The notes under the pieces were generated by a model that saw only the letters and a list, made by a program, of their open reading frames with translations, was not told where the DNA came from and did not search any database. A stretch of 64,000 nt of DNA from Mycobacterium adipatum (GTDB lineage: Bacteria > Actinomycetota > Actinomycetes > Mycobacteriales > Mycobacteriaceae): the NCBI RefSeq assembly GCF_001644575.1, contig NZ_CP015596.1, positions 5,737,418 to 5,801,417 on the forward strand, read 5' to 3'. Positions 1-13,485 of the stretch are shown piece by piece (position 1 is the first letter of the stretch; each line of letters opens with the position of its first letter). The position numbers and the translations under genes are program-made.

Positions 1-2515
<2,515 letters not shown>

Positions 2516-2583
2516 GACAACCTGCCTTTCTAGGTTTTTGGAGCTGGGTAAAAATGCTTGTCCTGACGTTCAACGTAGTAAAT

Positions 2584-2604
2584 GTTGAGTCTGTTCCGCT
2601 CAAG
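2584..2604. promoter_or_regulatory. HspR box (HAIR) and sigH/sigE-like promoter of clpB
   Basis: GTTGAGT-7 nt-GCTCAAG matches the HspR-associated inverted repeat CTTGAGT-N7-ACTCAAG. Read on the minus strand it overlaps a possible -35 TTGAGC with TACTAC 17 nt later. It also overlaps GGAAC followed 18 nt later by GTT, the pattern of SigE/SigH promoters. HspR repression plus stress-sigma activation of clpB is known in mycobacteria; the site assignment is by motif only. Confidence 0.8.
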
Positions 2605-2661
2605 TTTAGCCATTTTTCCCGGACTCGCCTCGCGCACCCCCGCCACGAGGCCGGACGAGGC

Positions 2662-2667
2662 TAACGT
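2662..2667 (+). promoter_or_regulatory. -10 box of a leaderless promoter (CYTH gene)
   Basis: TAACGT ends 6 nt before the ATG at 2674 and no Shine-Dalgarno sequence is present, so transcription probably starts at the start codon. Confidence 0.45.
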
Positions 2668-2673
2668 CTGGGT

Positions 2674-3291
2674 ATGTCCGAGTCCGGTTTCGGCGACTTC
2701 GAGTTCGAACGGAAGTTCTTCGTCCGTGCCATGCCCGCCGTCGCGGCGTCCGATCCCAGCCCGGTGCTCATCGTGCAGGCCTATCTGTTCGCCGCCGACG
2801 GGTACGCGGTCCGTATCCGCCTGCAGGGGCCCGCCCCCGACCGGCTCAACGGCACCGCCGCCGAGCTGGTCGGGGCCTTGGGTGACGACGCCATCGGCAC
2901 GATGACCGCCAAGGGCCCGGCAGCGGGGGGCACCCGCTACGAGGCCGAACGCGATCTCGACCCCACCGTCGCCGGCCAGATCGTGGCCCGGGCCGAACAC
3001 GTCGTCACCAAGGTGCGGTATTCGGCCTGGCTCGGCGAGGACGGCTGGATCATCGACCGGTTCCTGGGCGGCAACGCCCCGCTGGTGCTGGCCGAGGTCG
3101 AGCGCGGCGGCCCCGTCGTGGATCTGGTGATACCCGGGTTCTGTGCCACCGAGGTGTCCGAGGACGACCGCTTCCGCAATGAGTACCTGGCCCACCAGCC
3201 GTTCGGCGGCTGGGCCGACACCTATCTCGACGAGCTGAGGCTGCTCGGCCCGAAGTTCGTCGAGAGTCTCGGACGGAATACCTTCGGCTGA
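2674..3291 (+). CDS. CYTH-domain (triphosphate tunnel) protein
   Basis: 205-residue protein of the CYTH/triphosphate tunnel metalloenzyme fold. The family signature ExExK is present at residues 10-14 (E-F-E-R-K), followed by the alternating charged beta strands expected of the tunnel: basic in the RIRLQG and TAKGPA regions, acidic in the YEAERDL and LAEVERG regions. Known members hydrolyse inorganic triphosphate or thiamine triphosphate or act as adenylate cyclases; the substrate here cannot be told from sequence. It has no signal peptide, so it should be cytoplasmic. It is divergent from clpB and followed 17 bases later by a membrane-protein gene. Confidence 0.85.
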   Translation: MSESGFGDFEFERKFFVRAMPAVAASDPSPVLIVQAYLFAADGYAVRIRLQGPAPDRLNGTAAELVGALGDDAIGTMTAKGPAAGGTRYEAERDLDPTVAGQIVARAEHVVTKVRYSAWLGEDGWIIDRFLGGNAPLVLAEVERGGPVVDLVIPGFCATEVSEDDRFRNEYLAHQPFGGWADTYLDELRLLGPKFVESLGRNTFG

Positions 3292-3308
3292 TCGGCGACA
3301 CTTCAACA

Positions 3309-3890
3309 GTGACGAGCCCGCGTATGCGTTTCAACCCACCGCCGAACTGGCCACCGGTACCCCCGGGATGGACGCCGCCCGCGGGCTGGCATCCCGACCC
3401 CTCCTGGCCGCCGCCGCCGACGGGCTGGCCGCTGTGGGTGCCCGACCGCAATCCCGGCCGACGCACGGCGGTGATCCTCGGTGCGGTCGTCGCGGTGTTG
3501 CTCATCGCCGGCGCCGCGGTCGTCACCGTCGCCGTGACCCGCGACGGACAATCCGCAGGCACGGACGGCACCCCGCCGCCGACGACCGCGTCGGCGCTGT
3601 CCGACGAGGATCAGATCGAGAAGGTCGTCGCGCAGTTCGAACAGGCTTGGAACGGACAGGAATACGACAACCTGCGCAACCTGATGTGCGCCGAGATGCG
3701 CAGCGACGAACAATTCTCCCGAGCCAACTTCGCCGAGATGCGCGATGAAATGGGCACGCTGAGTCTGACCGTCACCTCGATCGAAGTCACCGGCGAGACC
3801 GCCGACACCGTCATCGAGAACGACGGCACCGACCCCGACAACATCGCCTTTGCCTACGAGAACGGCCAGTGGAAGTGGTGTGAGCTGTGA
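3309..3890 (+). CDS. Proline-rich membrane protein with extracytoplasmic NTF2/DUF4878-like domain
   Basis: 193 residues. The first 50 are very rich in Pro and Trp (repeated PPxGW/PPPxxW units), as in many mycobacterial single-pass proteins. One hydrophobic helix follows (about residues 53-75), then a Thr/Pro linker and a roughly 110-residue domain containing QFEQAWN and ending in the YENGQWKWCEL region, which resembles DUF4878/NTF2-like domains. The topology should be N-in, with the folded domain outside the membrane. The GTG start at 3309 is used because it gives the full proline-rich tail; an in-frame ATG lies at 3324. The stop overlaps the next start, implying co-translation. The function is unknown. 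Confidence 0.75.
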   Translation: MTSPRMRFNPPPNWPPVPPGWTPPAGWHPDPSWPPPPTGWPLWVPDRNPGRRTAVILGAVVAVLLIAGAAVVTVAVTRDGQSAGTDGTPPPTTASALSDEDQIEKVVAQFEQAWNGQEYDNLRNLMCAEMRSDEQFSRANFAEMRDEMGTLSLTVTSIEVTGETADTVIENDGTDPDNIAFAYENGQWKWCEL

Positions 3891-4561
3891 TGACTGAACT
3901 CTGGGGCCCGGTGCTGACCGAGCTCGCGCCGTTGGCGCTCGTGATCGCACTCTCGCCGCTGTCCATCATCCCCGCGGTGCTCGCACTGCACACCGACCGC
4001 CCCCGGCCGACCGGGCTGGCCTTCCTGGCCGGCTGGCTGGTGGGGCTGGCCGCGCTGGTGTCGCTGTTCGTCGTCGCCTCCGACCTGGTCGGCTCACTGG
4101 ACAAGCCGCCGAGTTGGGCATCCGGGCTGCGGATCGTGGTCGGCGCGGCGCTGATCGTGTTCGGTGGCTACCGGTTTGCGACCCGCCACAAATCCGAGCA
4201 TTCACCGGCGTGGATGCGCAAGCTCAGCGGCCTCACCCCCAGGCGTGCCCTGCTGACCGCCGCGGTGCTGGCGGTGGTGAACCCGAAGGTGTTGTTCATC
4301 TGCATCGCAGCCGGTTTGGCGATCGGCACGGCCGGTATCGGGCAGACGCAGGCCTGGCTGGCGGTGCTCTATTTCGTGCTGATCGCCGGCAGCACGGTGA
4401 TCCTGCCCATCCTGGCCTACGCCGTCAGCGGAGAACGACTGGCGGGGCCGTTGACGCGACTCAAGGAGTGGATGGAGCGCCAGCACGCCACCCTGGTGGC
4501 GGCAATCCTGATCGTGATCGGTCTGATGGTGCTGTACAAGGGAATTCACGGACTCGCGTAG
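3887..4561 (+). CDS. GAP-family polytopic membrane protein (LysE/Sap-like)
   Basis: 224 residues with about six hydrophobic segments. It resembles the actinobacterial GAP family (glycopeptidolipid/sulfolipid addressing proteins), which shares a fold with LysE-type exporters: an N-terminal LALVIALSPLSIIPAVL helix and a central NPKVLFI segment. GAP proteins help export surface glycolipids, but the cargo cannot be predicted here. The start overlaps the stop of the preceding gene (GTGATG), so the two are probably one transcript. Its 3' end overlaps the convergent ABM-like gene by 16 bases. Confidence 0.75.
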   Translation: MMTELWGPVLTELAPLALVIALSPLSIIPAVLALHTDRPRPTGLAFLAGWLVGLAALVSLFVVASDLVGSLDKPPSWASGLRIVVGAALIVFGGYRFATRHKSEHSPAWMRKLSGLTPRRALLTAAVLAVVNPKVLFICIAAGLAIGTAGIGQTQAWLAVLYFVLIAGSTVILPILAYAVSGERLAGPLTRLKEWMERQHATLVAAILIVIGLMVLYKGIHGLA

Positions 4562-5466
4562 TCCCAGAACTGCAGCCACCTGACCGAACCGAACAGCAGC
4601 AGCGTCCCCGCGTACAGCAGCAGGATCACCGCCGCACCGGCCAAGCTGCTCCGCCAGCCCGCGCCGTCGACCGGGTCCAGCCAGCGCCGGAAAGGCCCTG
4701 AGGCCCAGGGCATCAGCCACCACTGCATCGCCGCCACGCTGATCACCTGACTGAGCCAGAGCGACAGCCAGGGCTCGGCACCGAGTTGATCCAGTACCGG
4801 ACCCAGGAAACGCGACAGCAGCATCACCGTCGGGTACAACACCAGCAGCACCAGCATGACCGATTTCCAGTTGGGCGTCATGAGCATGCGGCCACCGTCG
4901 GTGCGGACGGTGGTGCCGAAGGCGGTGGTGCCGGTTGCCGGGGCAAACTCCGCGGTCAGGCTCGAGCGCAAGCCGAGCAGAGCATCCGCGCGCCGACCCG
5001 ATGACATCCACGCCGTCAGGTGCCGGTCGGTGCGAAAGCGCAGCACCGAGAGGGCCTCTTCCTCATCGAGGAAAAGAACGGTGCCCTCATAGCCACTGAA
5101 GTCGCTTGCGGCGGTGGCGAGTTCGCGCTGCGACTGCAGGAATTCGGTGCTTCTGCCGGCAACGAGCTGGTGCCGCAGGGCGGCGACACCTGCCGGCGGC
5201 GGCTCGTCGGTCGCGAGCAGTATCGCCGGGGCCGCCGGCAGCCATCCCCCGTGCCCCAGCGGGTCGGCACGGTCCAGCCATGCGTCCAATTCCGTTGTGC
5301 CGCTGAAGGTCACCGCGACGGCGGGCTCCAAAGGCCCGTCGGCCACCGACACCCGGGTCCTGATACAACCAGCAGCGGTGGCGGTCACGGCGCTCGCCCA
5401 CTCCGAGAAGTCGCCGTTGCCGCCCGGATGGAACACCAGCACCGCGGTGACCTCGGACGCACTCAC
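4546..5466 (-). CDS. Antibiotic biosynthesis monooxygenase-like protein with C-terminal membrane helices
   Basis: 306 residues. The soluble N-terminal two thirds look like two degenerate ABM (dimeric alpha/beta barrel) repeats; segments such as AVLVFHPGGNGDFSEWA and GYEGTVLFLDEEEALSVLRF have the typical spacing. The C-terminal third has three hydrophobic segments (near residues 205-225, 240-255 and 275-297). Many actinobacteria have ABM-transmembrane proteins of this layout without known function. Its ATG overlaps the stop of the upstream TetR gene (ATGA), so the regulator and this protein form one operon. Confidence 0.65.
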   Translation of the reverse strand: MSASEVTAVLVFHPGGNGDFSEWASAVTATAAGCIRTRVSVADGPLEPAVAVTFSGTTELDAWLDRADPLGHGGWLPAAPAILLATDEPPPAGVAALRHQLVAGRSTEFLQSQRELATAASDFSGYEGTVLFLDEEEALSVLRFRTDRHLTAWMSSGRRADALLGLRSSLTAEFAPATGTTAFGTTVRTDGGRMLMTPNWKSVMLVLLVLYPTVMLLSRFLGPVLDQLGAEPWLSLWLSQVISVAAMQWWLMPWASGPFRRWLDPVDGAGWRSSLAGAAVILLLYAGTLLLFGSVRWLQFWDYASP

Positions 5467-6089
5467 TCGGGCAGACCCAACTCGGCGGAGGACGCCGTCA
5501 GGTAACGGGTGACGGTCGGCCCGACCAGGTTCACGATGTCCTCCGCCGGGAGGTCGGCCAACGGTGACACTTTCATCACGTAGCGCAGCAACGCGGTGCC
5601 GAGCAGGTTGGTGGCGGCCAGCATCGCCCGCAACCTCGCCTGCGCATCGCCGCCGATCACCCCGGACACCGCGGTCAGCACATAGCTCTGCATGAACGAA
5701 CGCAGCGCCTCGTTCGCATCGGGGTTGGACGTCGCCGACTGCAGCATGGCGACCATGCTGTCGGCGGTCTCGGGCGATTCCCAGATCTGCAGATACCTGC
5801 GGACCAGTCGACTGCCGATATCCCCCTCGGCGGCGGTCATCGCCGCGACAAGTTGCGCCGGATCGATCAACAGTCGCAGCGATTCCCGGAACAGGTCGGC
5901 CTTGGACCCGAACAGGTACAGCACCATCGACGGGTCGACCTGGGCGTCCCTGGCGATGGCACGCAGCGTCGCCTTGTCGTAACCGTGCGCCGCGAAGTGC
6001 TGTTTGGCCGCCGCAAGGACGGCCTCTCGGGACACCGGCTCCCCCTGCCGCCTACCTCGCTTGGCGGTTCTCTGCGCTGGTGAAGCCAT
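5463..6089 (-). CDS. TetR-family transcriptional regulator
   Basis: 208 residues from the ATG at 6089 (MASPAQRTAKRGRR); an earlier in-frame start at 6110 would sit inside the operator and is less likely. The N-terminal TetR helix-turn-helix is clear (AAKQHFAAHGYDKATLRAIA, then DPSMVLYLFGSKADLF), with a ligand domain of the TetR_C type. It is transcribed divergently from the exporter-like gene at 6186 and is followed by the ABM-like gene with a 4-base overlap. Two 18-bp inverted repeats in the divergent region are its likely operators, giving autoregulation and control of the neighbour. Confidence 0.88.
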   Translation of the reverse strand: MASPAQRTAKRGRRQGEPVSREAVLAAAKQHFAAHGYDKATLRAIARDAQVDPSMVLYLFGSKADLFRESLRLLIDPAQLVAAMTAAEGDIGSRLVRRYLQIWESPETADSMVAMLQSATSNPDANEALRSFMQSYVLTAVSGVIGGDAQARLRAMLAATNLLGTALLRYVMKVSPLADLPAEDIVNLVGPTVTRYLTASSAELGLPE

Positions 6090-6104
6090 GTTTCGACAGT
6101 AGCA

Positions 6105-6122
6105 TTTCAATGCCCGTTGAAA
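6105..6122. promoter_or_regulatory. Putative TetR operator 1
   Basis: TTTCAATGCCCGTTGAAA: 6-bp perfect arms around 6 bp, just upstream of the TetR start. It shares its arms with the second site 53 bp away. Confidence 0.7.
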
Positions 6123-6157
6123 TAAAGACCAAGCGGCGTTAGGCTCTGCCCAGATTA

Positions 6158-6175
6158 TTTCAACGCCGGATGAAA
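6158..6175. promoter_or_regulatory. Putative TetR operator 2
   Basis: TTTCAACGCCGGATGAAA: a near-copy of the site at 6105, also 18 bp, ending 10 bp before the ATG of the divergent membrane-protein gene. A TAGGCT hexamer at about 6140 could be that gene's -10 box. Confidence 0.7.
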
Positions 6176-6185
6176 AGAGCTCCCG

Positions 6186-7169
6186 ATGATCGCTCCCTCA
6201 CCCACCGTGGCCAACCACCACGCGGCCGCCGACCACCAGCGCCCCGTCCTGGCCCGCACCGCGGGCGTCGTCCTCGCCCTCACCGTCGCGCTGGCGGTCC
6301 TGACCCTTGCCTTCGCGCTCCCGGCGGTGAAATCCAAGCCCCACGCGGTGCCGATCGGGATCGCCGGGCCGACGACGGTCACCGAAGCACTCCAACGGGC
6401 CGCCCCCGGCGCGTTCGCCGTCACCTACTACCCCGGCGTCGCCGCGCTGCGCCAAGCGGTCCTGGACCGGCAGGTGTACGGCGGCCTCGCCGTCGACACC
6501 GGCGGACCGACGCTGCTCATCGCCACCGGCGGCAGTCCGGCGGTGGCGCAGCTGCTCACCCAGGTCGGGGCGAGCTTCGCTCAGCACAGCGCAACACCCC
6601 TCACCACCGAGGATCTCGCGCCGCCGAAGGCCGGGGATCCGCGGGGAGCCGGCCTGGCGGCGTCGGCGCTGCCCATCACGCTGGCCAGCATCCTGCCCGC
6701 CATCGCGCTGGTGTTCGTCGTGGGGCAGCGGGTGTGGATCCGCGCCGCCGCGGCCGTCCTGTTCGCCGGCCTGATGGGTGTGACGGCCGCGGCGCTGCTG
6801 CGGTACCCGCTGGGCTCGATCGACCAGAACTTCTGGGGCGTCGCCGCAGGTTTGGCCCTCGGTATCGCGGCGGCACTGCTGTTCATCCTCGGATTGGGCT
6901 CCCTGTTCGGCCGCACCGGGCTGGCGATCGGCGCGGGCCTGGCGGTGCTGATCGGCAATCCGCTCTCGGGGCTGACCAGCGCACCGGAGATGCTGCCGGC
7001 CGGCTGGGGGACCCTGGGTCAACTGCTCCCCCAGGGCGCCACCGCAACGCTGCTGCGATCCACGGCCCACTTCGGCGGGGCCGGGGCCGAGTCGGCGATC
7101 CTGGTGCTGAGCTGCTGGGCCGCCGTTGGCACGGTGCTGATGGCGACCGCTGCGCTGCGGCGCACCTAA
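6186..7169 (+). CDS. ABC-2/YhgE-like membrane protein under TetR control
   Basis: 327 residues. One N-terminal membrane helix (about 25-48) is followed by a roughly 125-residue extracytoplasmic domain, then five or six closely packed helices to the C-terminus. This is the layout of the YhgE/Pip and ABC-2 permease group found beside TetR regulators in mycobacteria. These proteins are thought to take part in efflux or in export of lipids and peptides; the substrate is unknown. A larger open frame that starts at 6170 in another phase is a shadow. The two operators upstream indicate repression by the divergent TetR protein. Confidence 0.65.
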   Translation: MIAPSPTVANHHAAADHQRPVLARTAGVVLALTVALAVLTLAFALPAVKSKPHAVPIGIAGPTTVTEALQRAAPGAFAVTYYPGVAALRQAVLDRQVYGGLAVDTGGPTLLIATGGSPAVAQLLTQVGASFAQHSATPLTTEDLAPPKAGDPRGAGLAASALPITLASILPAIALVFVVGQRVWIRAAAAVLFAGLMGVTAAALLRYPLGSIDQNFWGVAAGLALGIAAALLFILGLGSLFGRTGLAIGAGLAVLIGNPLSGLTSAPEMLPAGWGTLGQLLPQGATATLLRSTAHFGGAGAESAILVLSCWAAVGTVLMATAALRRT

Positions 7170-7172
7170 ACT
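7167..7172 (+). promoter_or_regulatory. -10 box of a leaderless promoter (flavohemoglobin gene)
   Basis: TAAACT lies 8 nt before the GTG at 7181 and overlaps the stop codon of the preceding gene. Confidence 0.4.
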
Positions 7173-7180
7173 CCTATCCC

Positions 7181-8332
7181 GTGGGACTCGACGACCGCGA
7201 AGCGCTGCAGACCCTGCGCGCCGCGGTCGCCGGTGACGGCGTGATCGGACGGATCTACACCCGGTGGTTCGCCATCGACATGTCCGCGCGCGATCTGTTC
7301 CCTCCCGACCTGACCCGCCAACGTGCCTCCTTCGGCGAGGCGCTGAGCTGGCTGTTGGCCGAGATGATCGCCCAGCGCGCCGAGGAGCCCGTCGCGTTCA
7401 TGGCCCAGCTCGGCCGCGACCACCGCAAGTACGGTGTCACCGCGCAGCACTACGACAGCCTGGGCCAGGCGTTGCTGACCACCCTGCACAGCGAACTCAG
7501 CGACGTATGGGATGGCCGGATCGCCGAAGCCACATCGGATTTCATCGAACTGGTGATCGGCGTGATGCGCGGCGCGGCCGACGCCGAACAGGGCCCGCCC
7601 TTCGTCGACGGGACGGTGTGCGAGCACATCCGGGCCACCCGCGACGTGTCGGTCGTGCGGCTGCAGCTGGACCGACCGCTGGCCTATCACCCCGGGCAGT
7701 ACGTGACGGTGCAGGTACCGCAGTGGCCGCGTCGATGGCGCTATCTGAGCCCCTCGATCCCCGCCGACGGCACCGGTGCCGTGGAGTTTCACGTCCGGTC
7801 GGTCAGCGGCGGGATGGTCAGCACCGCGATCGTCGGCGAAACCGCCCCGGGTGACCGCTGGCGGCTGTCCAATCCGCACGGCGGACTGCACATCGACCGC
7901 CACGGCGCGGACGTGCTGCTGGTGGCGGGCAGTACCGGGCTGGCGCCGCTGCGCGCGCTGATCTCCGATCTGAGCCGGTACGCCGAGAATCCGCGGGTGC
8001 ATCTGTTCTTCGGTGGCCGCTATCCCTGCGATCTCTACGATCTGCGCACACTCTGGGAGATCGCATCGACCAACCCATGGCTGTCGGTGACGCCGGTGTC
8101 GGAGTACTCCACCGATCCCCCGTGGGCCGGCGATTATCCCGATCACCAGCCACCACGCGGCCTGCACGTGCGCCAGACCGGCATCCTGCCCGAGGTGGTG
8201 ACCAGGTACGGCAGCTGGAGCGACCGCCAGATCCTGATCTGCGGCAGCCCGGACATGGTCACCGCGACGAAGGCCGCACTGATCGCGAAAGGCGCACCGC
8301 CCGAGCGGATCCAGCACGACCCGCTGGCGTGA
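7181..8332 (+). CDS. Type II flavohemoglobin-like oxidoreductase (Rv0385-like)
   Basis: 383 residues: an N-terminal globin domain (about 1-130, with the likely proximal His in GRDHRKYG) followed by a ferredoxin-reductase module with an FAD site (RYLSPS, a variant of the RxYS motif) and a nucleotide-binding segment (AGSTGLAPLR). It belongs to the mycobacterial class that differs from classical NO-dioxygenase flavohemoglobins; the M. tuberculosis member Rv0385 has been described as a D-lactate-linked redox enzyme. The GTG start is used because the upstream part of the open frame is the shadow of the previous gene. M. tuberculosis also has this gene next to clpB; here about 4.7 kb of other genes separate the two. 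Confidence 0.82.
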   Translation: MGLDDREALQTLRAAVAGDGVIGRIYTRWFAIDMSARDLFPPDLTRQRASFGEALSWLLAEMIAQRAEEPVAFMAQLGRDHRKYGVTAQHYDSLGQALLTTLHSELSDVWDGRIAEATSDFIELVIGVMRGAADAEQGPPFVDGTVCEHIRATRDVSVVRLQLDRPLAYHPGQYVTVQVPQWPRRWRYLSPSIPADGTGAVEFHVRSVSGGMVSTAIVGETAPGDRWRLSNPHGGLHIDRHGADVLLVAGSTGLAPLRALISDLSRYAENPRVHLFFGGRYPCDLYDLRTLWEIASTNPWLSVTPVSEYSTDPPWAGDYPDHQPPRGLHVRQTGILPEVVTRYGSWSDRQILICGSPDMVTATKAALIAKGAPPERIQHDPLA

Positions 8333-8344
8333 CAGAATCCGTTC

Positions 8345-9235
8345 ATGGCCGAACTCGATCGCATCACCCTGCGGGACCCGTCCTCGGCGCTGACGGCCAC
8401 CTTCGTGCCCGGGGCGGGCATGATCGGGACCTCACTGGCCGACGACGGCGTGGAATTCCTCGGCCAGCGCCGTGGCCTGCAGGCCTATCTCACCGACGGA
8501 AAGACGATGGGCATCCCGATCCTCTACCCGTGGGCCAACCGGCTCAGCGGCACCGAGTACCGGGTCGATACCACCACCGTCGAGCTGGCGGGTGCACCCG
8601 GGGTGCGCACCGACCCGCATGGTGCGCCCATGCACGGCGTGCTGGCCGCCTACCCTGGCTGGCAGGTGACCGAGGAATCCGCCCACAGCCTCACCGCGAC
8701 AGTCGATTTCGACACACCGGAGCTGCTGGCGGCGTTCCCGTTCCCGCATGTGCTGACCCAGCGGATCACGCTGTCGGACCGGACACTGTCCATCGCCACC
8801 ACGGTGCAACCCGGAGCCGGCCCAGTGCCACTGTGTTTCGGATACCACCCGTACTTCACGCTGCCGGATGTGCCGCGCGCGCAATGGGAGTTGAGCACGC
8901 CCGCGATGCGCCACCTACCGGTCGACGACCGCGGCATCCCCACCGGTGCGCACCAGCCGTGGGCCGCCGACTCGGGTGCGCTGGGTGAGCGGGTACTCGA
9001 CGACGGCTTCGACCGGGTCGCCGACGGGGCGGTATTCGCGCTCTCGGCGGGCGGCCGCCGCATCGAAATCACCTTCGACGAGGGCTACCCCGCCGCCCAG
9101 CTGTTCGCACCGTCCGGTGACGCACTGGTGGCCATCGAACCGATGACCGCGCCGACGGACGCCCTGCGGCGCGGCGGTTACCGGACGGCCACCGGCGAAC
9201 CGATGACCGCACGGTTCTCGATACGTATCGGCTAG
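8345..9235 (+). CDS. Aldose 1-epimerase (mutarotase) family protein
   Basis: 296 residues with the galactose-mutarotase-like fold. The signature positions are visible: PWANRLSG (substrate-binding Asn-Arg), an HG pair in PMHGVL, FGYHPYF (catalytic His) and EPMTAP with the catalytic Glu near the C-terminus. Such enzymes interconvert anomers of hexoses or of phosphorylated hexoses; the specificity is not clear. It starts 12 bases after the flavohemoglobin gene and may be co-transcribed. Its 3' end overlaps hspR by four bases, convergently. Confidence 0.88.
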   Translation: MAELDRITLRDPSSALTATFVPGAGMIGTSLADDGVEFLGQRRGLQAYLTDGKTMGIPILYPWANRLSGTEYRVDTTTVELAGAPGVRTDPHGAPMHGVLAAYPGWQVTEESAHSLTATVDFDTPELLAAFPFPHVLTQRITLSDRTLSIATTVQPGAGPVPLCFGYHPYFTLPDVPRAQWELSTPAMRHLPVDDRGIPTGAHQPWAADSGALGERVLDDGFDRVADGAVFALSAGGRRIEITFDEGYPAAQLFAPSGDALVAIEPMTAPTDALRRGGYRTATGEPMTARFSIRIG

Positions 9236-9585
9236 CGGGCGCGCCGCGCGCCGGGTTGCCACAGCACCAGGGCGGTGCTCGGCTTGCGTAGCTGCTCGAC
9301 CTCGGCGGACAACTCGGCCACCCGGGCCTGCAGCGCTTCGACCTGATTGGTCAGCTCGATGATCCGTTTGATCCCAGCGAGATTGACACCCTCGTCCTGG
9401 GACAACCGCTGCACCTCGCGGAGCAGGTCGACGTCGTGTTGGGAGTAACGCCGACCTCCTCCGGAGGTACGTTGCGGGCTGACCAGGCCGAGCCGGTCAT
9501 AGGTACGCAACGTCTGGGCGTGCATACCGGCCAGCTCGGCGGCGACCGAGATGAGGAACGTCCGGGCGTCGTCCTTGCGGCTCAT
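9232..9585 (-). CDS. hspR: HspR, MerR-family heat-shock repressor
   Basis: 117 residues from ATG (MSRKDDARTFLIS). The MerR-type helix-turn-helix covers roughly residues 12-50 (SVAAELAGMHAQTLRTYDRL) and is followed by the GGGRRYS wing and a C-terminal coiled coil. It closely matches the M. tuberculosis protein as remembered. HspR binds CTTGAGT-N7-ACTCAAG boxes with DnaK as co-repressor and represses the dnaK operon and clpB; boxes of this form occur in front of both genes here. It is the last gene of the dnaK operon. An upstream extension of the frame is a shadow of dnaJ. Confidence 0.96.
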   Translation of the reverse strand: MSRKDDARTFLISVAAELAGMHAQTLRTYDRLGLVSPQRTSGGGRRYSQHDVDLLREVQRLSQDEGVNLAGIKRIIELTNQVEALQARVAELSAEVEQLRKPSTALVLWQPGARRAR

Positions 9586-9604
9586 CGTGGACCCCGGGCG
9601 CTCA

Positions 9605-10780
9605 TCACAGGTTCCCTGCCCAGCCGGCCCGCGGGTCGAAACCGCTGGCGCGCTCGGCCTTCGCGTACGCCTCCAGGGCCTCGGCAACCTCGCCGTCGAG
9701 GCTCGGCGGCACCGCCACCTTCACCGTCACGAGCAGATCACCGTGGCCGCCCGAACGCTTCGGCACGCCGCGGCCGCGCACCCGCAGGATACGACCGTCC
9801 GAGGTACCCTTGGGCACCCGGACCCCGACCTTGCCTTCCAGCGTCGGCACCGAAAGCGTTGTGCCCAGCGCCAACTCGTGGAAGCTCACCGGGACGGTGA
9901 CGGTCAGGTCATCGCCGTCACGACCGAACACCTTGTCGGCGCGGACGTGGACGGTGACATAGAGGTCCCCCGACGGCGCTCCCCGCAGCCCGGCCTCGCC
10001 CTGGCCGGCCAACCTGATCCGCTGGCCGTCCTCGACGCCCGGCGGGATCCGCACGTTGATGGTGCGGGTCCTGGTCGTCACACCGGTGCCGTGGCATTCA
10101 TCGCAGGGATGCTCGATGATCGAACCGCTGCCCCGGCATTCGGTGCACGGTTCGGAGAACCCGAACGCACCCTGGTTACGGTTGACGACGCCCGCGCCGT
10201 TACAGCTCGGGCACACCTTGGGGCTGGTGCCCGGCCGCGCGCCGCTGCCGTGGCAGTTGGTGCACGGCGCCGGGCTGGTCAGCCGCAGCGGCATCGCCAC
10301 GCCCTTGGTCGCCTCCAGGAACGACAGTTCGGTCTCGGTTTCCAGGTCGTTGCCACGCCGCGGACGGCTGGGTCGCGGCTGCTGAGCACCGCGACCGAAC
10401 AGGCCACCGAACAGATCACCGATATTGGCGCCACCGGCCTGACCCGCCTGGTCGAACAGGTCGCCCAGGTTGAAATCGGCTCCCTCGCTGGAGAATCCGC
10501 CGAAGTTACCGCCACCGGCCGCACGACGACCGAAGCCGCCGTTGGCGAACAGGCGCCGGGTCTCGTCGTACTCCTTGCGCTTGGCGTCGTCGGTGAGCAC
10601 TTCCTTGGCCTCGGATGCGGCCTTGTACCGCTCCTCGGCGGCGGTGTTGCCGGGGTTACGGTCGGGGTGGTTCTCGGCCAGGATCTTGCGCGCAGCGCGC
10701 TTGATCTCGTCCTTGCCGGCGTCAGAGGTGACGCCCAGCTCCTTGTAGAAGTCCTTCTCGACCCACTCACGCTGAGCCAT
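9605..10780 (-). CDS. dnaJ: DnaJ (Hsp40) co-chaperone, DnaJ1 type
   Basis: 391 residues. J domain with HPD in [10 protein letters not shown] (about residues 36-45), a Gly/Phe-rich linker (about 75-130), four CxxCxGxG zinc-binding repeats ([32 protein letters not shown]) and C-terminal beta-sandwich domains. It stimulates the DnaK ATPase and delivers clients. The start is supported by GGAGGTGAC seven bases upstream. It lies between grpE and hspR in a single operon. Confidence 0.97.
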   Translation of the reverse strand: MAQREWVEKDFYKELGVTSDAGKDEIKRAARKILAENHPDRNPGNTAAEERYKAASEAKEVLTDDAKRKEYDETRRLFANGGFGRRAAGGGNFGGFSSEGADFNLGDLFDQAGQAGGANIGDLFGGLFGRGAQQPRPSRPRRGNDLETETELSFLEATKGVAMPLRLTSPAPCTNCHGSGARPGTSPKVCPSCNGAGVVNRNQGAFGFSEPCTECRGSGSIIEHPCDECHGTGVTTRTRTINVRIPPGVEDGQRIRLAGQGEAGLRGAPSGDLYVTVHVRADKVFGRDGDDLTVTVPVSFHELALGTTLSVPTLEGKVGVRVPKGTSDGRILRVRGRGVPKRSGGHGDLLVTVKVAVPPSLDGEVAEALEAYAKAERASGFDPRAGWAGNL

Positions 10781-10800
10781 GCGTCACCTCCTTCACCGGG

Positions 10801-13357
<2,557 letters not shown>

Positions 13358-13417
13358 TTGTCGAAATGGTCAACGGGCCGCTCCGCGGATTTGTTCCCGG
13401 GCCACCCCGCCTTTCCC

Positions 13418-13479
13418 GGCGAAACTCGCGTACCGGTTGTCGGCAAGCCCCGGATCGCGACGGGTACGCGAGTTTCGCC
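13418..13479. repeat. Intergenic inverted repeat (GGCGAAACTCGCGTAC)
   Basis: 16-bp perfect arms at 13418-13433 and 13464-13479, separated by 30 bp, between the dnaK promoter and the 3' end of the hydrolase gene. There is no T-run after the stem on either strand, so it is not a classical intrinsic terminator. It may act as a hairpin 3' to the minus-strand hydrolase gene. Confidence 0.7.
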
Positions 13480-13485
13480 CGGTAG

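Noticed and set aside
6170..7180. 720-residue open frame fused to the flavohemoglobin frame
   Set aside because: Its first 337 codons are an Arg/Pro-rich shadow of the membrane-protein gene in another phase; the real gene starts at the GTG at 7181.
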